This document shows positions 8,738 through 18,214 of a stretch of DNA of 64,000 bases, one piece after another. Within the stretch, counting starts at the first letter, position 1. Every line of letters begins with the position of its first letter. Under the pieces are notes generated by a model, which made no database searches, was not told the DNA's origin, and saw nothing but the letters and a program-made list of their open reading frames with translations. The DNA comes from Leptothrix discophora (GTDB lineage: Bacteria; Pseudomonadota; Gammaproteobacteria; Burkholderiales; Burkholderiaceae_C), in assembly GCF_030705305.1 (NCBI RefSeq), contig NZ_JAUZEE010000002.1, forward strand, positions 338,374-402,373. The letters run 5' to 3'. The position numbers and the translations under genes are program-made.

Positions 8738-9682
8738 ATGGACTACCTACCCCTGCCGGACAACGCCGCGCGACAGTTCATCGATGCGATGACGGTGTTC
8801 AATGAGCATCGACGCGCCCGGGCGGAGGCTACCAAGCACGCCGGCGGGATGTACTGGAAGCGCCAGGCGGGCTATGAGTACCTGGTCAAGACCTTGCCGG
8901 ACAACCGGCAGCGGCGCATCGGGCCTCGCAACGAGGAGACCGAGCGCACGCTGGAAGCCTTCACGCAGCGCAAGGCGGCATCCGAGTCCCGGCTTCGCTC
9001 GTTGCGCGAGGCCCTGAAGGAGGCCGAGCGGCTGAACAAGGCCCTGAAGGTCGGGCGCGTGCCTCAGCTGGTGGTGGATCTGTTGCGCACGCTCGATGAG
9101 GTCGGCCTGGGGCCGCACTTCGTCGTCGTCGGCACGCACGCGCTCTATGCCTACGAGGCTGCGGCCGGCGTCCGGATCGTGCAGGACGCGCTGGCGACGC
9201 AGGACGTGGACCTGTTGTGGGACGCCCGTCGCCGGGTCCAGTTCATCACCGATCTCGAACGCCTCGACTCGTCGATGCTGGGCATCCTGCAACGCGTCGA
9301 CGCGAGCTTCCGCCGCAAGGAACTGAACAACGAGACCGCCATCAACGATCGTGGCTTCGAGGTGGACTTCCTGCGGCGTGTGCCGGTCGAAGGTGATCCA
9401 CACCCCTTCCGCTTCTCGGACGACGAGGGCGATCTGTGGCCGGTGCAGGCCCTGCGCGCTTCCGTGCTGACCGATGCCCCGAAGTTCGAGCAGGTGGTGG
9501 TCTCGGCCACCGGGAAGATGGCGCTGATGCGCACCATCGATCCGACGACCTTCGTGGCTTTCAAGCGCTGGTTGAACGACGCCGCGCCGCAGCGCCCGCC
9601 GCTCAAGCGCCGACGCGATGCACGACAGGCGGACATCGTTCAAGCCCTCCTCGACGACGGCCAGCTGCTGCCTCAAGCCTGA
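8738..9682 (+). CDS. Nucleotidyltransferase-fold protein, GSU2403-like
   Basis: 314 residues. The first 110 residues are charged and helical (EATKHAGGMYWKRQAGYEYLV, then a Lys/Glu/Arg-rich coiled segment). From about residue 125 a nucleotidyltransferase core is visible: FVVVGTHALYAYE, then ATQDVDLLWDAR with the Asp-x-Asp metal pair at about 170, then FEVDFLRRV with a third acidic strand. This matches the NTP_transf_8/GSU2403 group of uncharacterised nucleotidyltransferases. The final residues are basic. The target of nucleotidyl transfer, and whether it is active, cannot be told. The gene stands alone just past the IS5-like element, which may have brought or disrupted its regulation. Confidence 0.7.
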   Translation: MDYLPLPDNAARQFIDAMTVFNEHRRARAEATKHAGGMYWKRQAGYEYLVKTLPDNRQRRIGPRNEETERTLEAFTQRKAASESRLRSLREALKEAERLNKALKVGRVPQLVVDLLRTLDEVGLGPHFVVVGTHALYAYEAAAGVRIVQDALATQDVDLLWDARRRVQFITDLERLDSSMLGILQRVDASFRRKELNNETAINDRGFEVDFLRRVPVEGDPHPFRFSDDEGDLWPVQALRASVLTDAPKFEQVVVSATGKMALMRTIDPTTFVAFKRWLNDAAPQRPPLKRRRDARQADIVQALLDDGQLLPQA

Positions 9683-9809
9683 CCACCGCACCCCGCGCGT
9701 GCGCTTTGGGACGCCAGCCCGCGCCCCACGCCCCCCCGCTCCGGGATACCCACACCCGCGTTCGCCCCGCATCCCCCTAGGATGAACGCGTCACCCCGGA
9801 GCCCTCCCG

Positions 9810-10205
9810 ATGCCTGCCCGCCGGTCCCTCGCCCTGATGCTGACGCTCGCCTGGCTGGCGACGGGGCTGCAGGCCGCACCCGCCGAGCTGACCTTGCCGA
9901 GTTGCGTCGCGGGCAGTCCGCCCATCCAGCTCCCCGTCTCCACCGAGCAAGCCCTGCTCACCCCCGCCGACCGCCAGCACTTCCAGACCGCCGCCGAGCA
10001 GCGCTATCCGCTCTACCAGCGCGGCGGGATGGTTCCGGCGCAGGTGCTGTTGCTGAAGCGGGAGGGGCGCTGGGTCTACGTGACGCTGTGGCGCCACGGG
10101 CATCGCGGGACCTGCGTCGCGGCGCTGTTCGCGGCCGAGCGCTTCGACTTCACGCCGGCCTGGCTGGCGAAGTACCGGCCAGCGCCGCTGGACGCGCTGG
10201 ATTGA
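9810..10205 (+). CDS. Small secreted protein of unknown function
   Basis: 131 residues with a clear signal peptide: basic MPARRS, a hydrophobic ALMLTLAWLATGLQ core and cleavage-like QAA-PAE. The mature part has two Cys (LPSCVAG near residue 30 and GTCVAALF near 104) that could form a disulphide in the periplasm. There are strand-rich segments such as VPAQVLLLKREGRWVYVTLW. I do not recognise the family. The start is supported by GGAG 8 bases upstream. GC-rich third codon positions are like those of its neighbours, so it is probably a real gene. Confidence 0.55.
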   Translation: MPARRSLALMLTLAWLATGLQAAPAELTLPSCVAGSPPIQLPVSTEQALLTPADRQHFQTAAEQRYPLYQRGGMVPAQVLLLKREGRWVYVTLWRHGHRGTCVAALFAAERFDFTPAWLAKYRPAPLDALD

Positions 10206-10325
10206 CCGGCGGGCGGTGCTGCGTCGCGTTCCCCGAAGGACGCAAGGGATTGCGCCATCCGCCGTTCAGCCTGCCCATTCCCGGGGTGGCGGCGGATGCC
10301 CCGGAGGGCATGATCGCGGCCCATC

Positions 10326-10751
10326 ATGTCCGACGACCTCCGCGCCCCTCCGACCCGTGCCTATGCCGGCGGCCCGACCCTGCCGGGCGAGCCGGTGCAG
10401 ATCTGGATCCGCTCCAACCACCCCAGTGACCGCAGCCAGGACGTCGTCGTGACCGTCCGGCCCGGCGAGTCGCACGAAGGGCTGAGCTACGCGCACATCG
10501 CCGCCTCGCTGCAATCGCACGGCTGGGTCGACCTGCCGCGCCGGACGGCGGCGGTGGCCGAGCCGGTCGCGGTGCTGCGCGAGGTGGCCGCGGCCTATGT
10601 CGCGCGCTTCCCCGGCGAGACCGTGCCGCAGCCCTTCGCCATCGCCGACGAGGAGGTCGCCCGGGTCCTGCAGGCGGCGATCGCGGCCGGTCGGCCGGTG
10701 CCGGAAGACCACGACTGGTGGTGGTTCGTGCCGGGCGACGCGGCGGGCTGA
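10326..10751 (+). CDS. Hypothetical protein
   Basis: 141 residues, soluble and acidic, with no signal peptide. Visible features are a beta-like opening (VQIWIRSNHPSD, DVVVTVRPGE), an Ala-rich helix (VAVLREVAAAYVARF) and a Trp-rich end (HDWWWFVPGD). I do not recognise a family and see no catalytic motif. The start lacks a strong ribosome-binding site, and other in-frame starts are absent nearby. It lies between a secreted protein gene and a methyltransferase gene, with 84 bases to the next start, so it may belong to the same transcript. Confidence 0.45.
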   Translation: MSDDLRAPPTRAYAGGPTLPGEPVQIWIRSNHPSDRSQDVVVTVRPGESHEGLSYAHIAASLQSHGWVDLPRRTAAVAEPVAVLREVAAAYVARFPGETVPQPFAIADEEVARVLQAAIAAGRPVPEDHDWWWFVPGDAAG

Positions 10752-10835
10752 GGCCGTCCGGGGCGAGTCGGCCACGCACCGGCAGGGCCCGGGCGGCCTG
10801 CCTAAACTCGCCGACCTCTCACGACCGATGCCCCC

Positions 10836-11774
10836 ATGCAAGCCCTGCTCGACGCCATCGCCACGATGGCTCTGCCCACCGATGCCGTGCGCGTCTTCCA
10901 CGGACGCGGGGGGCGGCATCCGGGCTGCGAGCACTGGACGCTCGACGCCTGGCCGCCGGTCTTCGTGCTGACGAGCTTCCAGCCGGTCGAGGCGTCCGAG
11001 CTGACCCGCGTCGGCGAGGCCCTCGCGCGGCGCTGGGCCGAGGTCGCGCCGACCGGCGAGACCCTGAACTGGGTCTTCCAGCAACGCCAGCCCGGAGGCC
11101 GCGTCGAGACCCGCCTGATGGCCGGCGCGGTGCCCGATCCGCATGTCGTGCACGAGGACGGCACGGCCTACCTGGTACACGTGCTCAAGGGCCAGAACCA
11201 CGGCCTGTTCCTGGACATGGCGGCCGGGCGGCGCTGGGTGCGCGAGCATGTGCGGCAGTGGCCGGGCCTGAAGGTGCTGAACCTGTTCGCCTACACCTGC
11301 GCCTTCTCGGTCGTGGCGATGCAGGCCGGCGCGCGTGGCGTCGTCAACCTGGACATGGCCGACGGCGCGCTGGCGATCGGGCGGCGCAACCACACGCTCA
11401 ATGGCCTGCCGGCCAGCGCGGCGGCGGGCGTCTCCTTCCTGGCCCACGACCTCTTCAATTCCTGGGGCAAGGTCGGCCGCGCCGGTCCCTACGACCTGGT
11501 CATCGTCGACCCGCCCAGCTACCAGAAGGGCAGCTTCGTCGCGACCAAGGACTACGCCCGCCTCATCCGCCGCCTGAGCGACCTGCTTGCGCCCGGCGGA
11601 CATGTGCTGCTGTGCCTGAACGCGCCCGAGCTGGGCACCGGCTTCCTGACCGCGCAGATGACCGAGCTGGCGCCGTCGCTGCGCTTCGTCGAGCGGGTGG
11701 CCAACCCGCCCGCCTTTGCCGACGTCGACGACGAGCGCGCGCTGAAGGTGCTGGTCTACGCGGCGCCGGACTGA
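10836..11774 (+). CDS. Class I SAM-dependent methyltransferase, RlmI/COG1092-like
   Basis: 312 residues. The C-terminal half is a Rossmann methyltransferase: motif I LNLFAYTCAFSVVAMQAGA near 150, VVNLDMADGAL as the acidic strand, a motif with HDLFNSW, and the catalytic VIVDPPSYQKGSF near 225. NGLP and FLDMAAGRRWVREH upstream are the features seen in RlmI/RlmK-type 23S rRNA cytosine methyltransferases. The N-terminal PUA domain of RlmI is not evident, so this is the shorter YccW-like branch. The probable substrate is RNA, which is an inference. It is followed after 39 bases by a glutathione transferase gene. Confidence 0.75.
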   Translation: MQALLDAIATMALPTDAVRVFHGRGGRHPGCEHWTLDAWPPVFVLTSFQPVEASELTRVGEALARRWAEVAPTGETLNWVFQQRQPGGRVETRLMAGAVPDPHVVHEDGTAYLVHVLKGQNHGLFLDMAAGRRWVREHVRQWPGLKVLNLFAYTCAFSVVAMQAGARGVVNLDMADGALAIGRRNHTLNGLPASAAAGVSFLAHDLFNSWGKVGRAGPYDLVIVDPPSYQKGSFVATKDYARLIRRLSDLLAPGGHVLLCLNAPELGTGFLTAQMTELAPSLRFVERVANPPAFADVDDERALKVLVYAAPD

Positions 11775-11813
11775 ATCCCGCCCCCCCCATCCACCCACCC
11801 ACGAGGACCTGCC

Positions 11814-12524
11814 ATGAGCATGCTGGACGACTTCCCCATCACCCGCCGCTGGCCGGCGCAGCACCCGGAGCGGCTGCAGCTGTACTCGCTGCCGACGCCC
11901 AACGGCGTCAAGGTCTCGATCGCGTTGGAGGAGAGCGGCCTGGCCTACGAGCCGCACCTGGTCCGCTTCGACACCAACGACCAGATGACGCCGGAGTTCC
12001 TGTCGCTCAACCCGAACAACAAGATCCCCGCCATCCTCGATCCGGACGGCCCGGGCGGGCGGCCGCTGGCGCTGTTCGAGTCCGGCGCGATCCTGGTCTA
12101 CCTGGCCGACAAGACCGGCCAGCTGATGCCGCTGGACCCGGCGCGGCGCTACGAGACGCTGCAGTGGCTGATGTTCCAGATGGGCGGCATCGGGCCGATG
12201 TTTGGCCAGCTCGGCTTCTTCCACAAGTTCGCCGGCAAGGACTACGAGGACAAGCGCCCGCGCGACCGCTACGTGGCCGAGTCGCGCCGCCTGCTGGGCG
12301 TGCTGGACCAGCGGCTGCGCGGCCGCGCCTGGGTCATGGGCGACGACTACACGGTGGCCGACATCGCCATCCTCCCGTGGGTCAACAACCTGGTCGGCTT
12401 CTACGGCGCGGGCGAACGGGTCGGCTGGGCCGACTTCCCCGAGGTGCAACGCGTGCTGGCCGCCTTCCTGGCCCGTCCGGCGGTGCAGCGTGGCCTGAAC
12501 ATCCCGGCCCGGCCGGCGGCCTGA
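11814..12524 (+). CDS. Glutathione S-transferase, nu class (YghU/YfcG-like)
   Basis: 236 residues. The N-terminal thioredoxin-like domain shows LYSLPTPNGVKVSIALEE, the Thr-x-Asn motif of nu-class transferases, and the cis-proline/glutathione site NKIPAILDPDG with LFESGAILVYLAD. The helical C-terminal domain includes MFQMGGIGPMFGQLGFF and the family N-cap box GDDYTVADIAILPW. Nu-class enzymes act mainly as glutathione-disulphide-linked peroxidases or disulphide-bond reductases in the cytoplasm. GAGGA 8 bases before the ATG supports the start. The same region encodes two other glutathione-dependent enzymes (fghA and adhC), but on the opposite strand. Confidence 0.88.
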   Translation: MSMLDDFPITRRWPAQHPERLQLYSLPTPNGVKVSIALEESGLAYEPHLVRFDTNDQMTPEFLSLNPNNKIPAILDPDGPGGRPLALFESGAILVYLADKTGQLMPLDPARRYETLQWLMFQMGGIGPMFGQLGFFHKFAGKDYEDKRPRDRYVAESRRLLGVLDQRLRGRAWVMGDDYTVADIAILPWVNNLVGFYGAGERVGWADFPEVQRVLAAFLARPAVQRGLNIPARPAA

Positions 12525-12536
12525 GCGTCGAACGGC

Positions 12537-12560
12537 GGCAACAAGATGAACTATGTTGCC
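12537..12560. promoter_or_regulatory. Perfect inverted repeat upstream of boxD (operator candidate)
   Basis: GGCAACA and TGTTGCC are separated by 10 bases, 62 bases before the boxD start and 13 bases after the glutathione transferase stop. No T-run follows, so an operator for a dimeric repressor is likelier than a terminator. A promoter-like TTGCCT (12556) with ATTAAA (12579) overlaps its right arm, the classic place for repression. Confidence 0.45.
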
Positions 12561-12621
12561 TAGTTGACGTAGTGATGCATTAAAGTTCCGGTCATCCGCC
12601 CACCGCATGCAAGGAACCGCG

Positions 12622-14193
12622 ATGACCGAACTCCTCCCCAACTTCGTCCACGGCGCCTGGGTCACCGGCACCGGCGCCGGCACCCCGCTGGTCGATCCCG
12701 TCACCGGCGCCGAGCTGGTGCGGGTCTCCAGCGCCGGGCTGGACCTGCCGCGCGCCTTCGCCTTCGCCCGTGAACAGGGCGGGGCGGCGCTGCGGGCCAT
12801 GACCTTCGGCCAGCGCGCCGAGCGGCTGGCGGCCATCGCCAAGCTGCTGCAGTCCCACCGCGAGGCCTACGGCGCGATCGCGCTGGCCGACTCAGGCACC
12901 ACGGCGGCCGACACGGCGGTCGATGTGGACGGCGGGATCTACACGCTGGGCCAGTACGCCCGCTGGGGCGCGAAGCTGGGCGACGCGAAGGCGCTGCTGG
13001 ACGGTGGCGCGACGCCGATGAGCAAGGACGGCGTGTTCCAGTCCCAGCACCTGCTGGTGCCCACGCGTGGCGTCGCGCTGTTCATCAACGCCTTCAACTT
13101 TCCGAGCTGGGGCCTGTGGGAGAAGGCCGCGCCGGCGCTGCTGGCCGGCGTGCCGGTGATCGTCAAGCCGGCCACCGCGACCGCCTGGCTGACCCAGCGC
13201 ATGGTCGCCGACGTGGTCGCCAGCGGCCTGCTGCCCGAGGGCGCGCTGTCGGTCATCTGCGGCAGCTCGGCCGGGCTGCTGGATCAGCTCCAGCCCTTCG
13301 ACGTGCTGAGCTTCACCGGCTCGGCGCAGACGGCCGAGCTGATCCGCTCGCATCCGGCGGTGGTCAGGCATTCGGTGCGCGTCAACATCGAGGCCGACAG
13401 CCTCAACTCGGCCCTGCTGATGCCCGGCGCGAGCGACGAGGCCCAGGCCCTGTTCGTGCGCGAGGTGGTGCGCGAGATGACGGTCAAGTCCGGCCAGAAG
13501 TGCACCGCGATCCGCCGTGCGCTGGTGCCGCAGGACCGCTACGAGTCGATCGGCGCGGCCATCGCCGCGAAGCTCGCCGGCATCACCACCGGCGACCCGC
13601 GCGACGCGTCGGTGCGCATGGGCGCGCTGGTCAGCCGCGAGCAGTTCGACGCCGTGCAGGCCGGCATCGTCGAACTGGCGACGCAGGCCCGCGTGCTGTT
13701 CGACGGCCGTCGCCAGCCCCTGGTCGGTGCCGACCCGGCCGTCTCGGCCTGCCTGGCGCCGACGCTGCTGGCCTGTGACGACCCGGACGGCTCGGACCTC
13801 GTCCACCGCGTCGAGGTCTTCGGCCCGGTGGCCACGCTGATGCCCTACCGCGACCTGGCCCACGCCCAGGCGCTGATCGCCCGCGGCGAAGGCTCGCTGG
13901 TGTGTTCGCTCTACGGTGACACGGACGGTGAACATGCCTCCGCACTGGCGGCCTGCGCAACCGAGCTGGCGGCCTGCCACGGCCGCGTCCACATCGTCAG
14001 CCCGTCGGTGGCGACGACCCAGACGGGGCACGGCAACGTCATGCCGCAGTCCCTGCACGGCGGCCCCGGCCGGGCCGGCGGTGGCGAGGAACTCGGCGGA
14101 CTTCGTGCGCTCGGCTTCTACCTGCGCCGCGCGGCGGTGCAGGCCGACGGCGCGGTCATCCAGTCGCTGGGCGCCTTGCCGCTGACGGTCTGA
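12622..14193 (+). CDS. boxD: 3,4-dehydroadipyl-CoA semialdehyde dehydrogenase-like (BoxD)
   Basis: 523 residues, aldehyde dehydrogenase fold. In the aerobic benzoyl-CoA (box) pathway BoxD oxidises 3,4-dehydroadipyl-CoA semialdehyde. The related domain of PaaZ does a similar job in phenylacetate breakdown. Evidence: catalytic Cys294 in KSGQKCTAIRR, general base Glu257 in VNIEADSLNS, NAD-site VPTRGVALFINAFNFPSWG and FTGSAQT. The C-terminal GHGNVMPQSLHGGPGRAGG is diagnostic of the BoxD/PaaZ group. The ATG with AAGGA 6 bases upstream was preferred over an ATG 15 bases earlier without one. No other box gene is in the window, so BoxD against a PaaZ-type dehydrogenase rests on sequence alone. Confidence 0.8.
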   Translation: MTELLPNFVHGAWVTGTGAGTPLVDPVTGAELVRVSSAGLDLPRAFAFAREQGGAALRAMTFGQRAERLAAIAKLLQSHREAYGAIALADSGTTAADTAVDVDGGIYTLGQYARWGAKLGDAKALLDGGATPMSKDGVFQSQHLLVPTRGVALFINAFNFPSWGLWEKAAPALLAGVPVIVKPATATAWLTQRMVADVVASGLLPEGALSVICGSSAGLLDQLQPFDVLSFTGSAQTAELIRSHPAVVRHSVRVNIEADSLNSALLMPGASDEAQALFVREVVREMTVKSGQKCTAIRRALVPQDRYESIGAAIAAKLAGITTGDPRDASVRMGALVSREQFDAVQAGIVELATQARVLFDGRRQPLVGADPAVSACLAPTLLACDDPDGSDLVHRVEVFGPVATLMPYRDLAHAQALIARGEGSLVCSLYGDTDGEHASALAACATELAACHGRVHIVSPSVATTQTGHGNVMPQSLHGGPGRAGGGEELGGLRALGFYLRRAAVQADGAVIQSLGALPLTV

Positions 14194-14513
14194 GCGCCGT
14201 CCGGCGGCCCGCGCCGCATCGCTTGCACGCGTCCAGCTCGAAGCGGTAGCCGACGCCGTCGATCACGAGCTGACCGGGAAGCTGCTGCGCGAGCGTGCCG
14301 ACCTCCAGGGCCTCGATGTCTCCGGCGGTGGCGTCCAGAGGACGCTGGCGATCTCCCACCCCTTCGACCGCCGGGCTGACGAGATCGTCGCGGCCACGCT
14401 GCATGCCCGCAAGGCCGCCACCGAGCCGGGCAGCCGAGCGGTGCAGGTGCCGTTCGAGCTCCACACGCGCGAGAACCTGTGATCGGCCGCGCCCTTGCGG
14501 CGCGGCCGGCGCC
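14194..14513. other. 320-base stretch with open frames on both strands, unresolved
   Basis: Between boxD and fghA no clear gene exists. The plus strand is open from the boxD stop to TGA at 14480-14482 with coding-like codon use (ISHPFDRRADEIVAATLHARK, then VPFELHTREN). It lacks an ATG, GTG or TTG near its beginning. The end faintly recalls the C-terminus of LacI-type effector domains, so it may be a decayed fragment. The minus strand is open from GTG at 14464 to 14156 (102 codons, containing LPGQLVIDGVGYRFELDACK) and overlaps the boxD end. Either could be real; neither can be proved by eye. Confidence 0.3.
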
Positions 14514-15380
14514 TCAACCCCGCAGCTGCTGCGCGTGGTGCCTCAGGTGGTCGTCGATGAAGCTGGCGATGAAGTAGTAGCCGTGGTCGTAGCCGGCCTG
14601 GCGGCGCAGCGTCAGCGGCTGGCCGACGGCGGCGCAGGCGGCCTCGAAGGCGTCCGGGTGCAGCTGCTCGGCCAGGAACTTGTCGGCCAGGCCCTGGTCG
14701 ATCAGGATGCCGCCAGGGTAGGGCGCGGCCTTCTGCGCGGCCATCAGCAGGCTCGCGTCATGAGCCACCCAGGCCGACTCGTCCTGGCCGAGGTAGCCGG
14801 TGAAGGCCTTGCGGCCCCAGGGGCAGCGGGTCGGCGCGCAGATCGGCGCGAAGGCCGAGACGCTGCGGAACATGCCCGGATGACGCAGTGCCAGCGTCAG
14901 TGCGCCGTGGCCGCCCATCGAGTGGCCGGTCAGCCCGAGCCGATCGCCATCGAGGCCGAACTCGGCCACCACCGCCGGGATCAGCTCCTGCAGCAGGTAG
15001 CTCTCCATGCGCCAGTGACCGGCCCAGGGCGCGTGTTCGGCATCGAGGTAGAAGCCCGCGCCGACGCCGAAGTCCCAGTGGTGGTCCTCGCCGTCGACAC
15101 CCGCCCCGCGCGGGCTGGTGTCGGGCATCAGCAGCGCCAGGCCCAGCTCGGCGGCCAGGCGCTGCGCGCCGGCCTTCATCGTCGCGGTCTCCTCGGTGCA
15201 GGTCAGGCCGGCGAGATAGGTCAGCAGCGGCACCTTCTGCCCCGCGACGGCCTGCGGCGGCAGGAACAGCGCGAACTTCATCGGCAGGCCGATGACGCCC
15301 GAGGCGTGCTTGAAGAAGCGCTGCACGCCGCCGAAGCAGCCGTGTTCGCTGACGGGTTCGAGGCGGTCGAAGCTCGCCAT
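14514..15380 (-). CDS. fghA: S-formylglutathione hydrolase
   Basis: 288 residues, alpha/beta hydrolase. It hydrolyses S-formylglutathione to formate and glutathione, the second step of glutathione-dependent formaldehyde detoxification in the cytoplasm. The catalytic triad is visible: Ser154 in GHSMGGHGA, Asp228 in LIDQGLADKF and His266 in GYDHGYYF. The family hallmark YLAGLTCTEETA is present near residue 55. Length equals that of esterase D/FghA enzymes. It starts 2 bases after the adhC stop on the same strand, so the pair forms one operon with the dehydrogenase first. Confidence 0.93.
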   Translation of the reverse strand: MASFDRLEPVSEHGCFGGVQRFFKHASGVIGLPMKFALFLPPQAVAGQKVPLLTYLAGLTCTEETATMKAGAQRLAAELGLALLMPDTSPRGAGVDGEDHHWDFGVGAGFYLDAEHAPWAGHWRMESYLLQELIPAVVAEFGLDGDRLGLTGHSMGGHGALTLALRHPGMFRSVSAFAPICAPTRCPWGRKAFTGYLGQDESAWVAHDASLLMAAQKAAPYPGGILIDQGLADKFLAEQLHPDAFEAACAAVGQPLTLRRQAGYDHGYYFIASFIDDHLRHHAQQLRG

Positions 15381-15382
15381 GT

Positions 15383-16501
<1,119 letters not shown>

Positions 16502-16639
16502 GGTGTCTTCCTCGTGGTGTTGGTGGGGATCGGGCCGGTCGTCCAGGCCGGTCGGGCGGGGCCTGCAGCGCGCGGGATTGTGCCCAAGCGATGCCCTGCG
16601 TGGCATGACAGGCGGTTGACCCCGCCGCCGCGTTGTCCG

Positions 16640-17467
16640 TCAGGCCAGCACCGCCAGGATCACGTCCGAAGCCTTGACCAGCGCGACCGCCGGGATGCCT
16701 TCGGCGAGGCCCAGGGTGTCGACGCTGGCGCTGGTCACGGTGGCGACGAGCTGGCCGCCGCCGGTGAGGGCCAGCACCACCTCGGCATTGACCGCGCCGG
16801 GGCGCACGGCCGCGACGGTGCCGGCAAGCTGGTTGCGGGCCGAGAGGCGCGCGCCGTCCAGGCCGGTGGCCAGCAGCACATGGGCCGAGGGCACCAGCAC
16901 GATCACCGCGAGCTGGGTGCGCAGGCCCAGCGATTCGGTGCCGTCGCGCGGGATGATGGCGACGACGCGGGTGCCGCCGGCCAGCGTCACCTCGACCTCG
17001 TCGTTGACGGCGCCGGAACGCACGGCGGTGACGGTGCCCAGGAACTGGTTGCGCGCGGTGGTCTTCATGTTCAGGGCCTGCAGCAGCGAGTAGTCCTGGT
17101 CGAGGTCGAAGGCCTGTTCGGCCAGCATGGCGACGAAGCGCTGGTGGACCGCGTCGAGCTGCGTGTAGCGCTGCACCAGCCGTTCGCCATGCGCGGTCAG
17201 CCGGGTCGATCCGCCGCCGCGACCGCCGGTGCTGCGCTCGACCACCGGCTCGCCCGAGACCCGGTTCATCGTGTCGATCGCGTCCCAGGCGGCCTTGTAG
17301 CTCATGCCGTAGGCCTTGGCCGCCTGCGTGATCGAGCCGTGTTCGGCGACGCTGCGCAGCAGCGCGATGCGGCCGTGGCCGCCCAGGCTCTCGTCGCCCG
17401 AGGTGATCCACAGCGAGCCCTTGACCGCCAGCGGCCGGGCCTTGCTGTCGCGTCGGCGTGTCGTCAT
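16640..17467 (-). CDS. modE: Molybdate-responsive transcriptional regulator ModE
   Basis: 275 residues. The N-terminal winged helix (about 20-125) includes GSITQAAKAYGMSYKAAWDAIDTMNR, the ModE recognition helix region, and the wing GGRGGGSTRLTAHGERLV. The C-terminal half has two tandem Mop (molybdopterin-binding-like) domains, each starting ARNQ: about 138-200 and 211-275. They bind molybdate and switch DNA binding. ModE normally represses the mod operon when molybdate is plentiful. It is the last gene of the modABC-modE operon, and its ATG overlaps the modC stop by 4 bases. Confidence 0.92.
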   Translation of the reverse strand: MTTRRRDSKARPLAVKGSLWITSGDESLGGHGRIALLRSVAEHGSITQAAKAYGMSYKAAWDAIDTMNRVSGEPVVERSTGGRGGGSTRLTAHGERLVQRYTQLDAVHQRFVAMLAEQAFDLDQDYSLLQALNMKTTARNQFLGTVTAVRSGAVNDEVEVTLAGGTRVVAIIPRDGTESLGLRTQLAVIVLVPSAHVLLATGLDGARLSARNQLAGTVAAVRPGAVNAEVVLALTGGGQLVATVTSASVDTLGLAEGIPAVALVKASDVILAVLA

Positions 17468-18204
17468 GCCGGCACCTCGTTGACCACCCGGCCGGCCTCG
17501 ATCTGGACGACGTGCTGGGCCAGCGCCTGCACGTCCTCCTCGTCGTGCGTGATCAGCAGCAGCGGCAGGTCCAGCTCGGTCTGCAAGGCCAGCAGCTCGG
17601 CCCGCAGGCTGCGGCGCAGGCCGCTGTCGAGCGCGGCGAAGGGCTCGTCGAGCAGCAGCGCACGGGGCCGGATCGCCAGCGCCCGCGCGAGCGCCGTGCG
17701 CTGGCGCTGGCCGCCCGACAGCTGGTGCGGCAGCTGGCCGGCCAGCGAGCGCAGGCCGAAGGCGTCGATCCAGCGTTCGACCTCGGCATCGGCGGCCTCG
17801 CGGCCGGGGTTGAGCCAGCCGGTGCGGCGGCCGAAGGCGATGTTCTGGCGCACGCTCAGGTGCGGGAACAGCGCGTAGTCCTGGAACATCAGCCCGAAGG
17901 ACCGCGCCTGCGGGCTGAGCGAGCGGCCGGCGGCGGTGTCGCAGATCTCGCGTCCGGCCACGGCGATGCGGCCGGCGTCGGGCCGGTCGATGCCGGCGAT
18001 CAGGCGCAGCGTCTGCGACTTGCCGGCGCCGGACGGCCCGTGCAGCACGACCCGCCGGGCCGTGCTGCGCCACTGCACGTCGAGCGTGAAGCGGGCCTCG
18101 CCCTGGCGCAGCCGGCGTTGCAGGGCGATGTCCCAGGTCCAGGGTGATCCGGCATGAGGGGCGGGATCGGGTGTGGGATCGCGTGCGGGATGAGGTGCGT
18201 TCAT
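17464..18204 (-). CDS. modC: Molybdate ABC transporter ATPase ModC (short form)
   Basis: 246 residues. It drives molybdate import with ModB in the inner membrane. Walker A GPSGAGKS near 57, Q-loop FQDYALFPHLSV near 110, signature LSGGQRQR near 163, Walker B LLLDEPFAALD near 187 and switch His in ITHDEEDV are all present. Canonical ModC has about 350 residues with a C-terminal Mop domain. That domain is lacking here and the protein ends soon after the nucleotide domain. The operon's ModE supplies Mop domains instead. The start lies 10 bases after the modB stop. Confidence 0.9.
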   Translation of the reverse strand: MNAPHPARDPTPDPAPHAGSPWTWDIALQRRLRQGEARFTLDVQWRSTARRVVLHGPSGAGKSQTLRLIAGIDRPDAGRIAVAGREICDTAAGRSLSPQARSFGLMFQDYALFPHLSVRQNIAFGRRTGWLNPGREAADAEVERWIDAFGLRSLAGQLPHQLSGGQRQRTALARALAIRPRALLLDEPFAALDSGLRRSLRAELLALQTELDLPLLLITHDEEDVQALAQHVVQIEAGRVVNEVPA

Positions 18205-18214
18205 GTCGGGTTCC

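Noticed and set aside
12537-12560. The dyad before boxD as a terminator of the glutathione transferase gene
   Set aside because: Only 7 base pairs with a 10-base loop and no following T-run.
10266-12842. An 858-codon open frame antisense to four plus-strand genes
   Set aside because: No domain is recognisable, and it crosses the boundaries of the methyltransferase, transferase and dehydrogenase genes.
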